DNA of 64,000 nucleotides from Paralichthys olivaceus (GCF_024713975.1 NC_091102.1:7321001-7385000); one strand, 5' to 3'. Shown: positions 12,612 through 33,371, numbered from the stretch's first letter. The notes: generated by a model not told the origin, from the sequence alone. Program-made: numbers and translations.

Positions 12612-13875
12612 ATGCCGAAGTATTACGAAGATAAAGAGACGGATGACAGAGCCTGTGCTGGAATCAGAGAGGACTTTAGAGAATGTCTCCTTCAACACGA
12701 CTGCGTAATAAAGGTGCGTAGTTTAAATGTCGTCTGATCAAATACAGCTGCAGATGAACTGGTTTCATACGAGGCTACATTAATGCTGAGCTACCGAGCT
12801 ACATATCGAAAATCAATATGTGCATCTGCTGTTTACATGACGTCAAGGCCCCAGTTGCTGTAACACCATAACAAACCAGATCCTCATCCACTGATGAACA
12901 CACTGTGGGAGGAGACAGAGCTAACGAGCTAAGCTAGCTCCACGTCTTTCTATTCCCTTAGTCTCTGTCCCACCAAAGTCCATTCAGAAAATTAGCGATT
13001 TAACATTGTGTGATGACTGATGGCACAGCTCACATCCATCGTGTTGGTTGACAGTTAGCAGTTAGCTAAGATGCTGCTCTGCCATCATGGTGTACGGTGG
13101 CTTTAACTAATGTTGAAGGTAAAACTACTGTCTCCTTGTTGATGAATAAATATAAAAAGTTTATATTATGTAGTTCATGTTATGTGCGGGGGACGATGCA
13201 TCGCAGGACCTAAATATTTTCTTCCAGTTTATGGTCCTTTTTAACTGGTAAACCACGAATATTGCATTTTATTTTGAAATTTAAAGGCCTGTAAGCCGGC
13301 CTCCAAATTCCTACACTGAACCTTCACAGGTAAATAAAGATGGATGAGTTGGTTGAGTCCTGTGCTGATCCAGATTTCAGCACTAAAAACCATATATGAA
13401 GGCTCATGTTGAGGAAAACACATTTGACTAATTGTAAGGACTCAGGTTTGATAATAATAATGTCAATTTTGTTGGTTATTTTGTCAGGAGGGGAAACTGC
13501 CCAGCCAGTGTTTGAAGGAAGGCCACTGCAAAGCCCTGCAGACGTCATTCTTTGAGTGCAAGAGGTCGATGGTAAGCCTGCGGTATACATCATATTCTGC
13601 TTCCTGCGTGTTCTACCTAGATGTCACCCCTCACCTGAATGTTACGGACATCTACCTGTGGTTGTGAACACGTCTGACCCAGACAATCTCCTGCTGTGGC
13701 CTTCATATGTGAAAGACAAACTCTGGAAAACGTTTTGGACCTTTTACCAGAGTTCCTGTCTGAAAATGGCTGCAGAGATAATACAGGATTCATGTTTTCA
13801 ACAAATACTGACCAGACTGTCCTCTATCTACAGCTGGACACGAGGTCACGATTCAGAGGAAGGAAAGGATATTGA
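12612..13875 (+). CDS. coa5: coa5, cytochrome c oxidase assembly factor 5
   Basis: A small intermembrane-space protein needed for early assembly of mitochondrial complex IV. There are three exons: 12612-12713, 13488-13571 and 13834-13875 (34 + 28 + 13 codons plus stop), giving 75 residues; the human protein has 74. The start was chosen because MPKYYEDK is the conserved family N-terminus. Twin Cx9C motifs are visible, C15-x9-C25 and C48-x9-C58, with extra cysteines at 31 and 42. These are the disulphide pattern used for Mia40-dependent import. The C-terminus LDTRSRFRGRKGY is essentially the family signature. All junctions are canonical and in phase. Downstream it faces the nucleoside hydrolase tail to tail. 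Confidence 0.95.
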
Positions 13876-14158
13876 GGAACCAGTGAAATGCTGATGTTGC
13901 TGTGTGGTAGAGATTCCTGGATGAGCGACTGTAAATACATCTCTTGTTCACGGATCAGTGTACTTGAGATCAAATACACATCTGAAAGACAATTGTCTAA
14001 AAAGCAGATATCAAATTGGGACAACTAAACGTGAATGAAAAGTGGGCATCGACGCTCAAAAGATTCATCAACTCATCAGTACAACGCACTGACTGGAGCT
14101 TCCAGCATTTTGATTTCTTCTCTTAATGTTATTCTGGATGAATGAGTATGTGTGATGA

Positions 14159-14168
14159 AATAAATAAA
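14159..14168 (+). terminator. coa5 polyadenylation signal (two overlapping AATAAA)
   Basis: Overlapping AATAAA hexamers at 14159-14164 and 14163-14168 lie about 285 nt after the coa5 stop, so the 3' end should fall near 14185. This leaves under 300 nt to the convergent nucleoside hydrolase stop. Confidence 0.65.
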
Positions 14169-14352
14169 ACAGACTTTCTACTAAAATTTTAATGTCATGT
14201 CATTATATAAAAAGAAAACAGAATGAATTATACAATTCCCTGTGTATTAAAAACCTGTTATCAAAAATCATGGTGTCATCATAAAGTTGATTTAAAAATG
14301 AGTCTTTACAGCTTTAGGCAGTCTAAAGTTACAATATACAGTCAGTTAAAAG

Positions 14353-14358
14353 TTTAAT
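14353..14358 (-). terminator. Possible nucleoside hydrolase polyadenylation signal (ATTAAA)
   Basis: An ATTAAA on the minus strand lies about 110 nt past the nucleoside hydrolase stop. It is the only standard or near-standard signal noticed before the coa5 3' end. Confidence 0.35.
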
Positions 14359-14464
14359 TATCTGGCATCTACAGTTTGTTCCTTTAAAGATAGAAATATC
14401 TGCTGGTTTGTGAGACCAGACTGAGATATAACATGGACTAGGAGACATGGCGCGCTTCAAGTTG

Positions 14465-16599
14465 TCACTTCAAAGCCGCCATCATCATCTTCTCAAACTT
14501 CTTCATATCCACCTTCTTTATAATGAAAGCCTTATTCACAGACTTCAGGAGGCCCAAGGTATCGACGACCATCATGCCTCTGGTGTGCGTGCCCGTCAGC
14601 TCCACGCTAACTGCATAGTGGTTGCTCTCTGTGACGAACGAGTCGTCTACAGCGGCAGCCATGGCGTACGAGTCGCAGGACACGAACCCTGTGCCGGCGA
14701 CAAACTCCTTCTTGAATCTGTCACTTTTTGAAACCTCCATGCTGTAGCGGAAGATCCGAGCCATGAAGCGAGCTTTGTCGGTGTCCTGTGCCAACCAGTC
14801 GTCGCAAAACTCCTGTAAATACCGTCAGAGACGTCAACGCTGAGAGCTGCGGCACTTCTCTGTTAAATTCTTAACAAGGTTTATGAGCTGTGATGTTTTC
14901 CTCTGTTATATTTGTTTGGCTTGTTTTTCAGCAGGATTACACAACAACTACTGAATGGATTCCTATAAGAGTTGTTGGAAGGATGAGACACAGGCTTCGA
15001 GAGGACCTGATTGATTTTGCCAGATAAGAGCGTTTCCCAGGGAAATGTGCAATTTGGTGCGGATCCAGATTTAGTGGATTTAAATGTGGTTTGAAAAGGA
15101 TACAGTTGGGCCTTGGTAGAGGTAAATGTGTTATTGTAGTTACCAGTTAGTAATCTGTGTAAAAGAGTGAGCCTTACCCAGGACAGTTTGCTGTAGCAGG
15201 TAAACTCCCAGCAGGCCAAGTAAGTGGGACACTGATACTCGTTCAGTACGATGTAAGCAGCTTCTGGATCAGCAGCAAAATTAAACTCGGCACAAACTGT
15301 TATGTTTCCTCGAGCTGTGAAAACAAACCAAGACTCAGATGCTGCATTACAGCAAAACAAAGGGCAGACAGATGTCAAGGATTTGAACAGAGTCAACAGT
15401 CTCTTACTAACATTCAGTGTTTCCTCCCATGATGTAGAGCCCTCGCAGTTTACTCGGTAGAGACGGATCCAACCTCACAGCCAGAGCCAGGTTGGTGAGT
15501 GGTGCCGTGGCAACCAGAGACACCTGGGGAACAAACACAGATGTGACACGTGCAGGAAGTAGGTTTAAAAAAAAATAGAGCGTTGTCTCTATCACACTCT
15601 CACCTCTCCTGGGTTTTCATTGATGATCCTGATCATCGCTGTCACGCCGCCCTCCGTCTGAACCAGGTCCAGACCGGGGGCGTTGGGGTCAGGAGCGTCA
15701 CCGAGCCCGTCCTGCCCGTGAAAGTGTCCCGCATCAATGGTGTTCCCGAGAACTGGCTTATCGGCACCTTTAAACACTGGAATCTGGCACATGAGAGGAG
15801 ACGTGGTGGATAAAACTGTGGTTTTTACTGTGGAATAACCTCAATCAGACAAGCTACCTCGGTGTTGAAAACTATGAAAAATGCATTATTATGATGATTG
15901 TTATTAATATTATTAATATATATAAAGCTGGCAGTAGAGAGATGGGGAATAATGTGAGATAACATTGTAACTTCTACCTACAGTATCTTATTCTTTTGTA
16001 TTTATATATATATATATATGTATCCAAATACCAAACTGGTATGACGACCTAATTTCCCTTTGTGGATGAATAAAGTACTCTATCTATCTAACAACCGGAT
16101 TGAACAGAAAACGCTGCAGTTCATGTTCGATGCTCCAAACCTGGATCACCTGATGTTGTCGTTTTGTAAATTACCAATTATAATAATTGGAAAATCCACT
16201 TATCTACTGAATGTAACTGAGCTCTCTGTGTTTGTCTGGTTCCTGCCTCGAGTCCCGAGGCTCGAGGAACAATAACTCACTGTGGAGCACTTTTATGATC
16301 AGCAGCAACACGTGACCAGAAAATTCTAGTTGACGTCAGACAGCCCTCGAGCAAACACACTGATGTGAAACAATAATAAAACAGTATTTACATCTGCACT
16401 GGACAGAAAATGCACCCACCTGCAGTTTATTACAGGCTTGCAGAACGCGCAGAACGTTCTTACACACGTTCTCCACCTTGGTGTTTCCGTGCACACAGGT
16501 GATGCCCAGCAGCTCCACGTTGGGGGCGGCCAGCGCCAACATGATGGCCTGAGCATCGTCCACACCACAGTCCACATCTACCAGCAGCTTTTTATTCAT
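14465..16599 (-). CDS. Nucleoside hydrolase (inosine-uridine nucleoside N-ribohydrolase family)
   Basis: Enzymes of this family hydrolyse the N-glycosidic bond of ribonucleosides to free base and ribose. Five exons on the minus strand: 16599-16420, 15783-15604, 15523-15412, 15314-15178 and 14812-14465. Phases all close, giving 318 residues, the usual family length. The N-terminus LLVDVDCGVDDAQA (residues 5-18) is the Ca2+-binding Asp motif; family members usually read DTDPGxDDA, so D8, D10, D14 and D15 are kept but Pro is replaced by Cys. VELLGITCVHGN, SLVATAPLTNLALA and LYIMGGN are further family blocks. Late in the protein, SCDSYAMA (C249, D250) stands where many members have HDP, so the Asp is kept and the His is not. 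No signal peptide is seen. Such genes occur in fish and other animals but, to my knowledge, not in mammals. Substrate is not predictable here, and no accepted symbol is claimed. Confidence 0.9.
14920..15090. repeat. Dispersed repeat fragment in nucleoside hydrolase intron 4
   Basis: A 'cagcaggattac...' opening and 'gttggaaggatgagacac' are shared, with divergence, with 47.43 kb (cagcaggatcac ... ggtggaaggatg) and 40.76 kb. It is a fragment of a widespread teleost repeat; class not determined. Confidence 0.45.
16035..16095 (+). repeat. LINE-type 3' tail
   Basis: 'aatttccctttgtggatgaa' followed by 'taaagta' and short TCTA units is the typical 3' end of fish non-LTR retroelements of the L2/CR1 type. 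No coding part is present, so this is a 5'-truncated remnant. It sits in the first intron within the nucleoside hydrolase coding region. Confidence 0.55.
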
Positions 16600-16828
16600 G
16601 GTGGACCCTGAGCTGCACAAACCTTAGCACAGTAAAACACTTTGATTAACCCTGTTAGTAAATGATTCAACTCAGTGTAACGTTCTCACAGAACTTCACT
16701 GACCAGCGACTGAGTGTAGAGCAGAGCAACGGTGGCGTCTTCCTCTCACACCTGAAGGACGATGAGCTGCAAACAACCTTTGTTACAGTTACACAAAAGA
16801 TAAGAAGCTAAAGTTAATGAGAAATCAG

Positions 16829-16830
<2 letters not shown>

Positions 16831-16885
<55 letters not shown>

Positions 16886-17403
16886 TGTCTCTCTGCTGTG
16901 CGTGTCTCTGGTGGTGTCTCTCTCTGGTGTGTCTCTGTCTGTCTCTCTGGTGTGTGTGTGTCTCTCTCTGGTGAGTGTGTGTGCGTGTCTGTCTCTCTGT
17001 TGTGTGTGTGTTTGTCTGTGTGTGTCTCTCTCTGGTGAGTGTGTGTTAGTGTGTGTGTCTCTGTGTCTCTGTCGTGTGTCTGTGTGTCTGTCTCTTGTGT
17101 GTGTCTGTCTCTCTGGTGTGTGTGTGTGTGTGTGTTTGTTTCAAGATTCAAGATGTTTATTTGTCATATACACAATAACAGACACAGCGGTTTATTATTG
17201 GGTAATGTGTTTGTGTGTCTCTGGTGTGTGTGTCTCTGGTGTGTGCGTGTCTGTCTTTCTGGTGTGTCTCAGTGTGTTTCTCTGGTGTTGTGTGTCTCAG
17301 TGTGTCTCTTGTGTATGTGTCTCAGTGTGTGTCTGTCTCTCTGGTGTCTCTCTGGTGTCTCTCTGGTGTGTGTGTGTGCGTCTCAGTGTGTGTCTGTCTC
17401 TCT

Positions 17404-17461
<58 letters not shown>

Positions 17462-17589
17462 TCTGGTGTCTCTCTGGTGTCTCTCTGGTGTCTCTCTGGT
17501 GTGTGTGTGTGTGTGTCTGTCTCTCTGGTGTCTCTCTGGTGTGTGTGTGTCTGTCTCTCTGGTGTGTGTGTGTGTGTGTCTGTCTCTCT

Positions 17590-17644
<55 letters not shown>
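16831..17644. repeat. About 0.8 kb GT/CT-rich microsatellite-minisatellite
   Basis: Pure (GT)n blocks at about 16831-16884, 17405-17460 and 17590-17644 flank higher-order repeats of a 'gtgtctctctggt' unit. A short unique island (about 17139-17210) lies inside. The tract occupies the intron between the nucleoside hydrolase start exon and its candidate 5' exon. It produces long spurious reading frames rich in VCVC on one strand and THTH on the other. Confidence 0.97.
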
Positions 17645-17645
<1 letters not shown>

Positions 17646-17649
17646 TCAC

Positions 17650-17825
17650 CTCCTCGCTGAGCAGATCAGGTTGACAGTATTCACTCTGAGAATCGCCGCC
17701 ATGCAGAATAAAGCAGATCCAATAGGAGCGGATGAGAAGAGGTCTCACTCCGCTGCGATTTCTGTGCACCACAAAGAGCCGCACAGTGTCGAGTAGCACC
17801 AGTAGCACCGACATGTTTACACTTT
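17650..17825 (-). promoter_or_regulatory. Candidate promoter and 5' exon of the nucleoside hydrolase gene
   Basis: On the minus strand this block ends in a good donor (GAG|GTGAGA, last exon base 17650). It also contains a reversed CCAAT box (cctattgg) and a catggcggc YY1-like core near 17700, a usual mix for a housekeeping promoter. An acceptor (gtttgtgcag) lies 13 nt before the hydrolase ATG, so the two would splice into one leader. An ATG at 17814 opens a 55-codon frame up to the donor, but it is not in frame with the hydrolase. The start site is unknown, and the exon is inferred. Confidence 0.45.
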
Positions 17826-19255
17826 TCTTATTGAATCACGTCTTTATTCTTGTGTTCTCTGGTTTGATTGAATTGTTACCAGCTGACCTCAGATGTGTTT
17901 TCTTCGGCATGGTGTTCACGTTCGTGAGACTGAATCACACAATTTTCTGACTGGATAGTGGAACATGGTTTGGTTGCTGAAGTGATTCATCTTTATCACT
18001 AGACAATCTATGGTTGATACGGAAATAGCATTGAGAGGAAACGCGTCAGTTTAAAAGCGACGTTTTCGTTTCTTTACTCCTCCCCTTTTGTTTGACAATG
18101 TTGAAAACACCCTGAAGGGCCTGATGTCTGTGAGTGTGTGGAATTTGCTTGATTTAGTTTGATTTAATTTAAAGAGAAGTCCCTACTGATAATAATCATA
18201 GTTCCTTGTGAAATCTGTGAAAACGTCAAACAGCGTCATTCAGTTTTTTTATGATGACAAACAAACAAACCCTCTTGACGAAAGAAAAACGAAGATAATG
18301 ATGTTGCTCTTGACGTCTCTTTTAATTCACTGGGACAGTAAATCAGCATCAAGAAGCTTTAATTCATTACCCAGTTTCAGTTCCTACCAGTGAGGGGGTG
18401 CAGGCGTCTCCTGACCTCCCCCGTCCAGCCTGTGTGCATGTACAGCTCATCATAACTCACTCAGTAAAAATGGATGAAAATATGACACAAGTTCATATCA
18501 ACATAGATAGCTGTACGCAAAATAACATCTTTAAAATAAAATCCACTGTCTCTGTTTGTTTTGTACAATGAGGTACATTAGAGTCCGCAGCAGGTAAACT
18601 GACAACAGAGGAGGTGTTGACGATGGTCGGTACGATAATGCAATATGCATCATGTCAGTTCAGTCGGGAAACATTTATCAAGTGCTCACTGCAACAGTAC
18701 ACAACTGCAGTTTTAATTTTCATGCAGGTTACATTTAAGTGTGTTTTTAGACAGAAAACGCAGCCTGACATCAAGTCAAATAAAATCAAACCATTATTTT
18801 TTCTGAATATAACCCGCAGGGATGTCTTTAATATATTGATATTCATATTTTAGATTAGAATAATAAAATAATGTGATGCATCACAGCTGAAAAAACTCAT
18901 AACAAATCCTTGTCTTACGAACACGGATGAGTGAAGTGTCATATGTGTTTACTTTTCTGAAAGATCTGTGCTTGTTATAGTGTTGAATATTTGTGTGACC
19001 GAACAGGAAAGATGAGAAGGAGAGACAGTGGGAGGGAGATGACAGACGACAAGAAGAAAAACACTGATATAAATCAGATCAAAGACTTTAACAGCATCCT
19101 GTTAAAGTGCAGGTTAGGCCCAGACGATATCTTAACAGGCAAAGAGTTGGCATGAAGCTGGTGGATTTAAAGCAACATTTGGCAACTTAACATGTGGACA
19201 GCTCCAAATGGCAGAAAGTGTTTTTCCTCATCACTTATTCGAGATTTCAAAAGTA

Positions 19256-19572
19256 AAGTCTTAATATTACAAGAATAAATTCCAGCCATTTCCTCCTCAC
19301 AAAAAGAGTCAACTTCCTCCAAGTCTGTGCGGTTGTTTCTTCTGAATAGACAGTTTCCTACACATCAGGCCTGATACTTAGGTCACTGTGGTGCTGGTTC
19401 GCCATAGGAGGAAGTACTTAGTGCTTTATGACACATATGCTAAAGTACAAATTAACAAGCTGCTTCACATTCCTCATTTAAAACAGACATGAGGCTGATT
19501 TTGCCGTATTCTTCTTGTAAAACTACACACAGCCTTAAATTATACAAGTTTATTCTTGTAATATTATGACTT
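19256..19572. repeat. Inverted pair of 25-bp AT-rich repeats
   Basis: 19256-19280 and 19548-19572 are reverse complements at about 23 of 25 positions, with a 267-nt loop. They belong to the same dispersed 'attacaagaataaa' family seen at 12.2 kb. If transcribed within the inpp4a 3' UTR they could pair. Confidence 0.7.
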
Positions 19573-20035
19573 GAGGAGGATTTGTCGACAGTAAAAAAAG
19601 TATAGTGGATCACCTGCCTTATTCTGTAGCTGACAAACTGGTAACATCAACACAAAGCAGTGTGGTCATGTATGGACACCTTTAACCAACGTCGTCTCTC
19701 TACAGGCTGGGACATTTGCACGTCTTATTTCTACATACGTTAAAATCCAAAGTGGCTGTTGGCTTCCCGAAGCTACGACTGTTCCTGCAGTCAACTGTGG
19801 AGTCTGCACAATGGCTACAATGAAACACAGAGAGTATCTTCTGTTTGTGGCTGTGAAGTGGCCGTGTGTCGTTCTAGTACTGCTGAGAAGAGAGAGAGGA
19901 AACTGCTATAAAACGATCTACAGTAGCACTGGCACTTGGACATGAATCATCTTAACAGTGACTAAGCACAAAACGAAGGGGCTGTTGCTCCAGTTGGTGT
20001 TGGTTTTTTTTCTTTGTGTGGTGCCATCAGCATTA

Positions 20036-20063
20036 CCCCCCCCCCCCCCCCCCCCCCCCCCCC
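20036..20063. repeat. C28 homopolymer (G28 in the inpp4a sense)
   Basis: 28 consecutive C on the plus strand lie 28 nt beyond the inpp4a stop codon, so the inpp4a transcript would contain an uninterrupted G tract just after the stop. The length may be affected by sequencing or assembly. Confidence 0.9.
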
Positions 20064-20090
20064 TTTCAGTCTTTTTGGTTCAGTGTCCAC

Positions 20091-28912
<8,822 letters not shown>

Positions 28913-31900
28913 GGTGGCTTCACGTCGGGGGACGGAGATTGATTTTGTGTTAGAGAGGCCGTGGAGCAGGACACAAATCCAATGGTCTTGTCAAGTCGAT
29001 TCCTTCAAATATATGCACGTTGGTTTCCCTTGTGTGTTGATCCGAGCTGTCACACGTTCGTCAATAATAAACCTGGAAGAGAAGAAATGCAAAATAGATA
29101 ATTTTATGTCCTCAAAGAAACAACTGAGACACACGGCTCATATTACACCTGCTGATAGTGATGTCATCTTGTCATCAATGTGGCAGAAAAACAGCTCGTA
29201 ATTAGTCACTGAAAGGACGCGACTGGCTGCACACATCCACAGCATCACGGTACCGCCTTCTTCTATTCACAAGGTTAATGTGATAAAAATCACTGATGTA
29301 CTTTGGGAGTTTAAAGTCTGAATGTTCCGCTCTAAGATGAACATTGTATGAGAGGTTGTGCAGTTTCCTGGTTGAACTCCACTTAGTCATTCCCCACTGT
29401 TAATATTCTAATATAAACAGTGGGAAAAAGCTTCTGTGGAGTGAAGTGAGAGTTTTCACACCACATGTGGGAGATGAGACACAGCAGCAGCAGACTGATT
29501 CTGTCTCCTGATGCTATTTCTTTTCGCGTGAGGTTTTTTTTGAAAAGTGAGTTCTCTTCTTTATGGTGAGAGAAAAACAAAGACTTGATAAACAGCAAAA
29601 CACTTAACAATTCTAAAGTAAATCAATTATGTATAATACCTCCTCACTGTGCTGCACAATGCCAAAGCAATATATCAATATATATTGGATTTTTGTTATA
29701 TTGATGAAATAATAATATGGCAATAATTCTATTTCTCATGTTTGATCCCATTTTTCAGAGAACCAGGTTTTCTAATACAAACCCCTTAATGTAAAAGGCT
29801 GCTCATGGGTCTACCTGGTTTACACTGCACCTTCAACAAATGACCTGGAGCAGCAAGACACAGGAAACTGAGTGTGCCAGCATCGGTGAGTTGGCTGCTC
29901 TGAAATATTTATATCCTCTGCTGATTCATTTCCTTGCTCTGTTCCTCTCTTTGATTCACTTCGGCTTCATAATTTCTCTTGATTGAACTGATATGATATA
30001 TTTTATATGTTAGTAAGCTTGAGAGACGTCTTTCAAGTGTCTTTCTCTCAAATAAAATGATCCAATCTATATTTTTGTCCTGTCTGGTCTTTGTCCTTGT
30101 TTTAATTGTTCGCTCTGCAGTTTCTCGGTCAGTATCATTGGAGACCAGGACGTTTATTTCAACAAACAGGGAGAAGAATTAATGAGAACGAGGAAGAGAA
30201 AAACCTTTAACTGGACTGCAGTTACTTACAGCTTTCCCAGTCTTATCGACCAGGTGCTTTACAGAAGAGTCACTTTCATCATTCACACACTGTCAGTATA
30301 CTTTCTTTTGGATGCATACTGGATGAGCCGGGGAGCAAACCACCGCGGATCACCTACTCGGTAAGTTGGTGATCCGCTCTTCCTCCTTCCACTATTTAAA
30401 AATACATCAGTGTTTCCATGTGGGTTGGTTGAGCTATAAAAACAAACCAAAAATATTATTAAATAAAAATATATATACTTTTTTATGATTGTATGATTTA
30501 TAAAATTGTTATTCACATTCTACAGTTATTTTTTTATAATGTATATGTTTCTAGAAAGGAGGGCTGCATGGTTCTGGCCAAAATGACAAATTTAATCAAT
30601 ACTGACATAATTATTTTTGATGATGATTATTCATTGGTTTTAACGATTGAACTATTACTGCACCCTCACATTAATATAACAGAGCCCACCTTCACTTCAG
30701 AGTTTTGCTATACGTTCCTGCTAATGTATAAATCTGTAAATGCTGCACTGGTGGGCCTCTGAGGTTTTTCTGAATTTATAAGAGGCCTCGAGCCTCCAAA
30801 GTTTGGTTCAGCTCCTGTTAAGTACAAAGCATTGATATGAAGCACAGAGCAGTGAGTGGAGGAGAGAAATAAGGAAGAAAGGACAGAAAAAATTGAAAAT
30901 GAAAAAGGTTAAGAGGAGGAGAAGGGACGCAGCAAGTGGTCTGATGACTAACGTGAGCTGAAAACTCAAATGGCCCCAGAGAGGTGAATGTTTACATTTC
31001 CTGTGGCATGTCAGACTCAGTTAACGTTTCCATTTCACCTGTGTGTGTTTTCTTTGCTTAGCGTGATCAACTGGAATAAATGTCACTTCCCTCTCCAGCC
31101 ATATTATAAACAAACTTGTTCGACCGAGGTGATGTCACACACTGTGTGTGTTTGTCTGTTTTGTGAGTGTTTCTATTTGTCCGATGACAAAGGGTGAACG
31201 ACCGTGTGTGTGTGTTCCACTGTGCATTCATGTGTAATGACTTCAGCGATGGATGCCTATTTTTACACAGAAGCGTGGTTTGACGTCACAAGGCCCACGC
31301 ACAAGAAAACACCATCTCCCAGTGACACACACACACACACTCACACAATCATACATGTGACAGTTAAAGTGTGATGATCTTTGCCAGTTTAATCTCTTTT
31401 CTGGCAGCTTCATGCAAGACTAAAAACAGATTACGATTACAGCGGGGGTGGTCTGCCTCATTAGGCTGAGGGGCAGTAATTGTTGGTGGGAGCTGTCTTT
31501 TAACTTGCTGTGATCTTTGCTGCCTGTGGCACTGTGGGAAACTTTCTGAGAAACCTGGAGTGGACCCACTGCTCAGCCACAGGGAGCCACAGATCTACAC
31601 AGGTTCAGTCATCAGATACATGCGGTCTGCTTGATGGGAGACCAAACAGCTGGAGCTGAAACTATCTGTTAACCAATAAATCATGTTTTCTCATTAAAGT
31701 CATCAAACAAGAAAATTGTTTTCTTGTTCTGGCTTCACAAAATGGGATTTATCATGTGATACATTAAAGAAGAGCAAATCCTCCCAATGAAGAAGCTAGA
31801 ATCAATGAATATTTGAAATTCTTACTTCTAACCCTATCCACTACAAAAATATGTAATAATAATAATATCTGACTAATCAATCCATCATCTATTTGTTTTC

Positions 31901-32675
31901 TGACCCTCTCAGTTCAGATTGGTCTCAATGTGGCTCATTATTCTGGGTTGAGGCCCAATGACAGCAAACAACCCCACTGACGAAGTTCCACTGAGCAAGA
32001 GGCTGAAACCCATCCAGCTCCACAGCTGCTGCACGCCGCTATTCGTGACCTCTGATCTCAACAAAACCAATCCAGGTCAGGGCGGAGACATGTTTGGGTT
32101 TCTCAGTCTTTAAAGGAAGGTTTAAGACGGTGAATGCGGAGAGGAGGTGAGATAACAGAAGAAGTTTCAGGTGGTCCTCACTGCAGACGGTCCTCTGGGA
32201 GACAGAAATGACCCAGTTAGTGCGGCTGGCGGCACACAGCTGGCCCCTGCAGCTGCTGTCAGCACCGGCTGCACTGCAGTACCTCTCTCTCTCTGTCAGA
32301 CATCCCCTCCTTTGACTCATCTCTCCCAAATGTCTCATTTCCCACTCGTTCTGCTCTGTCATCAACACTGTCCCCTCTGTAAACCTGCTCTTCTCCTCAT
32401 CCATCTATTGATTCAGTCCAGAGCTGAGCTGTGCCAAACGGACGTCCCTGGAGTCTGATCTACAGTCGACTACTTGATGAAGAAATGTCACACGGGTGCA
32501 CTGTTAGCAGAAGTAAATGTTTTTTGGTCCGAATGATGGAAGAGGAGGAGAATATGCAGATGAGTTTACTCCGAAGTTGAAAAGAAAATGTATCCACGAC
32601 GGCAACTGGAAGTGACACCATGTGAACAGAAGCTAAGAGAGAAGTGAACAAGAATAACAAGAATATGACACCATG

Positions 32676-32739
32676 GAGGATGATGATGATGATGACGATG
32701 ATGATGATGACGACGATGATGATGACGATGATGATGCTT
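32676..32739. repeat. Imperfect GAT/GAC trinucleotide repeat
   Basis: Runs of gatgatgat with interspersed gac units. The frames it opens encode M/T or D runs and are not genes. Confidence 0.85.
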
Positions 32740-33329
32740 AGCTATCAGGAGGAACGTTCACTGAACAAACCACAGTGCAGGTGTGCAGGTTCAGAAGTCT
32801 CTCATGCTTTGTTCAATTGCTTTATCAATAATCTTTATCCAAAACACATCAGCACAGACACAAGAAAAAAAAATGCATATACAGCTGGAGGTTGACAAAA
32901 TAAGGGCTTGGTTTAATTTATAGCTTCCTCTCTCTCTTATAAATAGATTCAACAGATCAAATCTAATCCTTTATGCTCGGTTGTGAGCATCTGGGGAGGC
33001 CTGCAGGGGCATGACACTCAACATCCCGGTATTACACTTACTGTGCATTTAAAAATATACATGCACATAAATGTGATGTGCAACATGCTCCTGACTCATC
33101 AGCTCTAATGTTTGGCTATGCTTGACAGTGGGTGTCATCCAGGTCAGGTGTTTCGAAATAAACAGAGCGGAGCTGTTCAGAGTAAATCTATTTATGGCTG
33201 GAACATATTATCCAGTTTCTCATTCACTGACACTGGGACAATAACAAATATTGCGTCATGATATGAGCTGATGCTGAGACTGCGTGCTGCTGCAGGGTGT
33301 ACACACCGTCCTGCACACTCCCATACAGG

Positions 33330-33330
<1 letters not shown>

Positions 33331-33366
<36 letters not shown>
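33331..33366. repeat. CA microsatellite
   Basis: (CA)n followed by a short TA-rich run, between the candidate inpp4a 5' exon and its start exon. Confidence 0.9.

Positions 33367-33371
<5 letters not shown>

Larger units (their letters stand above)
17826..20090 (-). other. inpp4a 3' UTR and spacer to the nucleoside hydrolase gene
   Basis: No coding exon was recognised on either strand. The part next to the inpp4a stop should be its 3' UTR. It carries the long C/G homopolymer at 20036-20063 and an inverted pair of AT-rich repeats at 19256-19280 and 19548-19572. The latter also supplies a minus-strand AATAAA (19550-19555), one possible 3' end. The remaining AT-rich sequence down to about 17.9 kb shows nothing further. 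Confidence 0.45.

Noticed and set aside
14881-15396. 171-residue minus-strand open frame
   Set aside because: It is nucleoside hydrolase exon 4 (15314-15178) read through into both flanking introns; only the exon part is coding.
16833-17660. 275-residue open frame rich in VCVC/LSLV, with matching THTH-rich frames on the other strand
   Set aside because: It is a translation of the GT/CT microsatellite; there is no family resemblance and no start or splice context.
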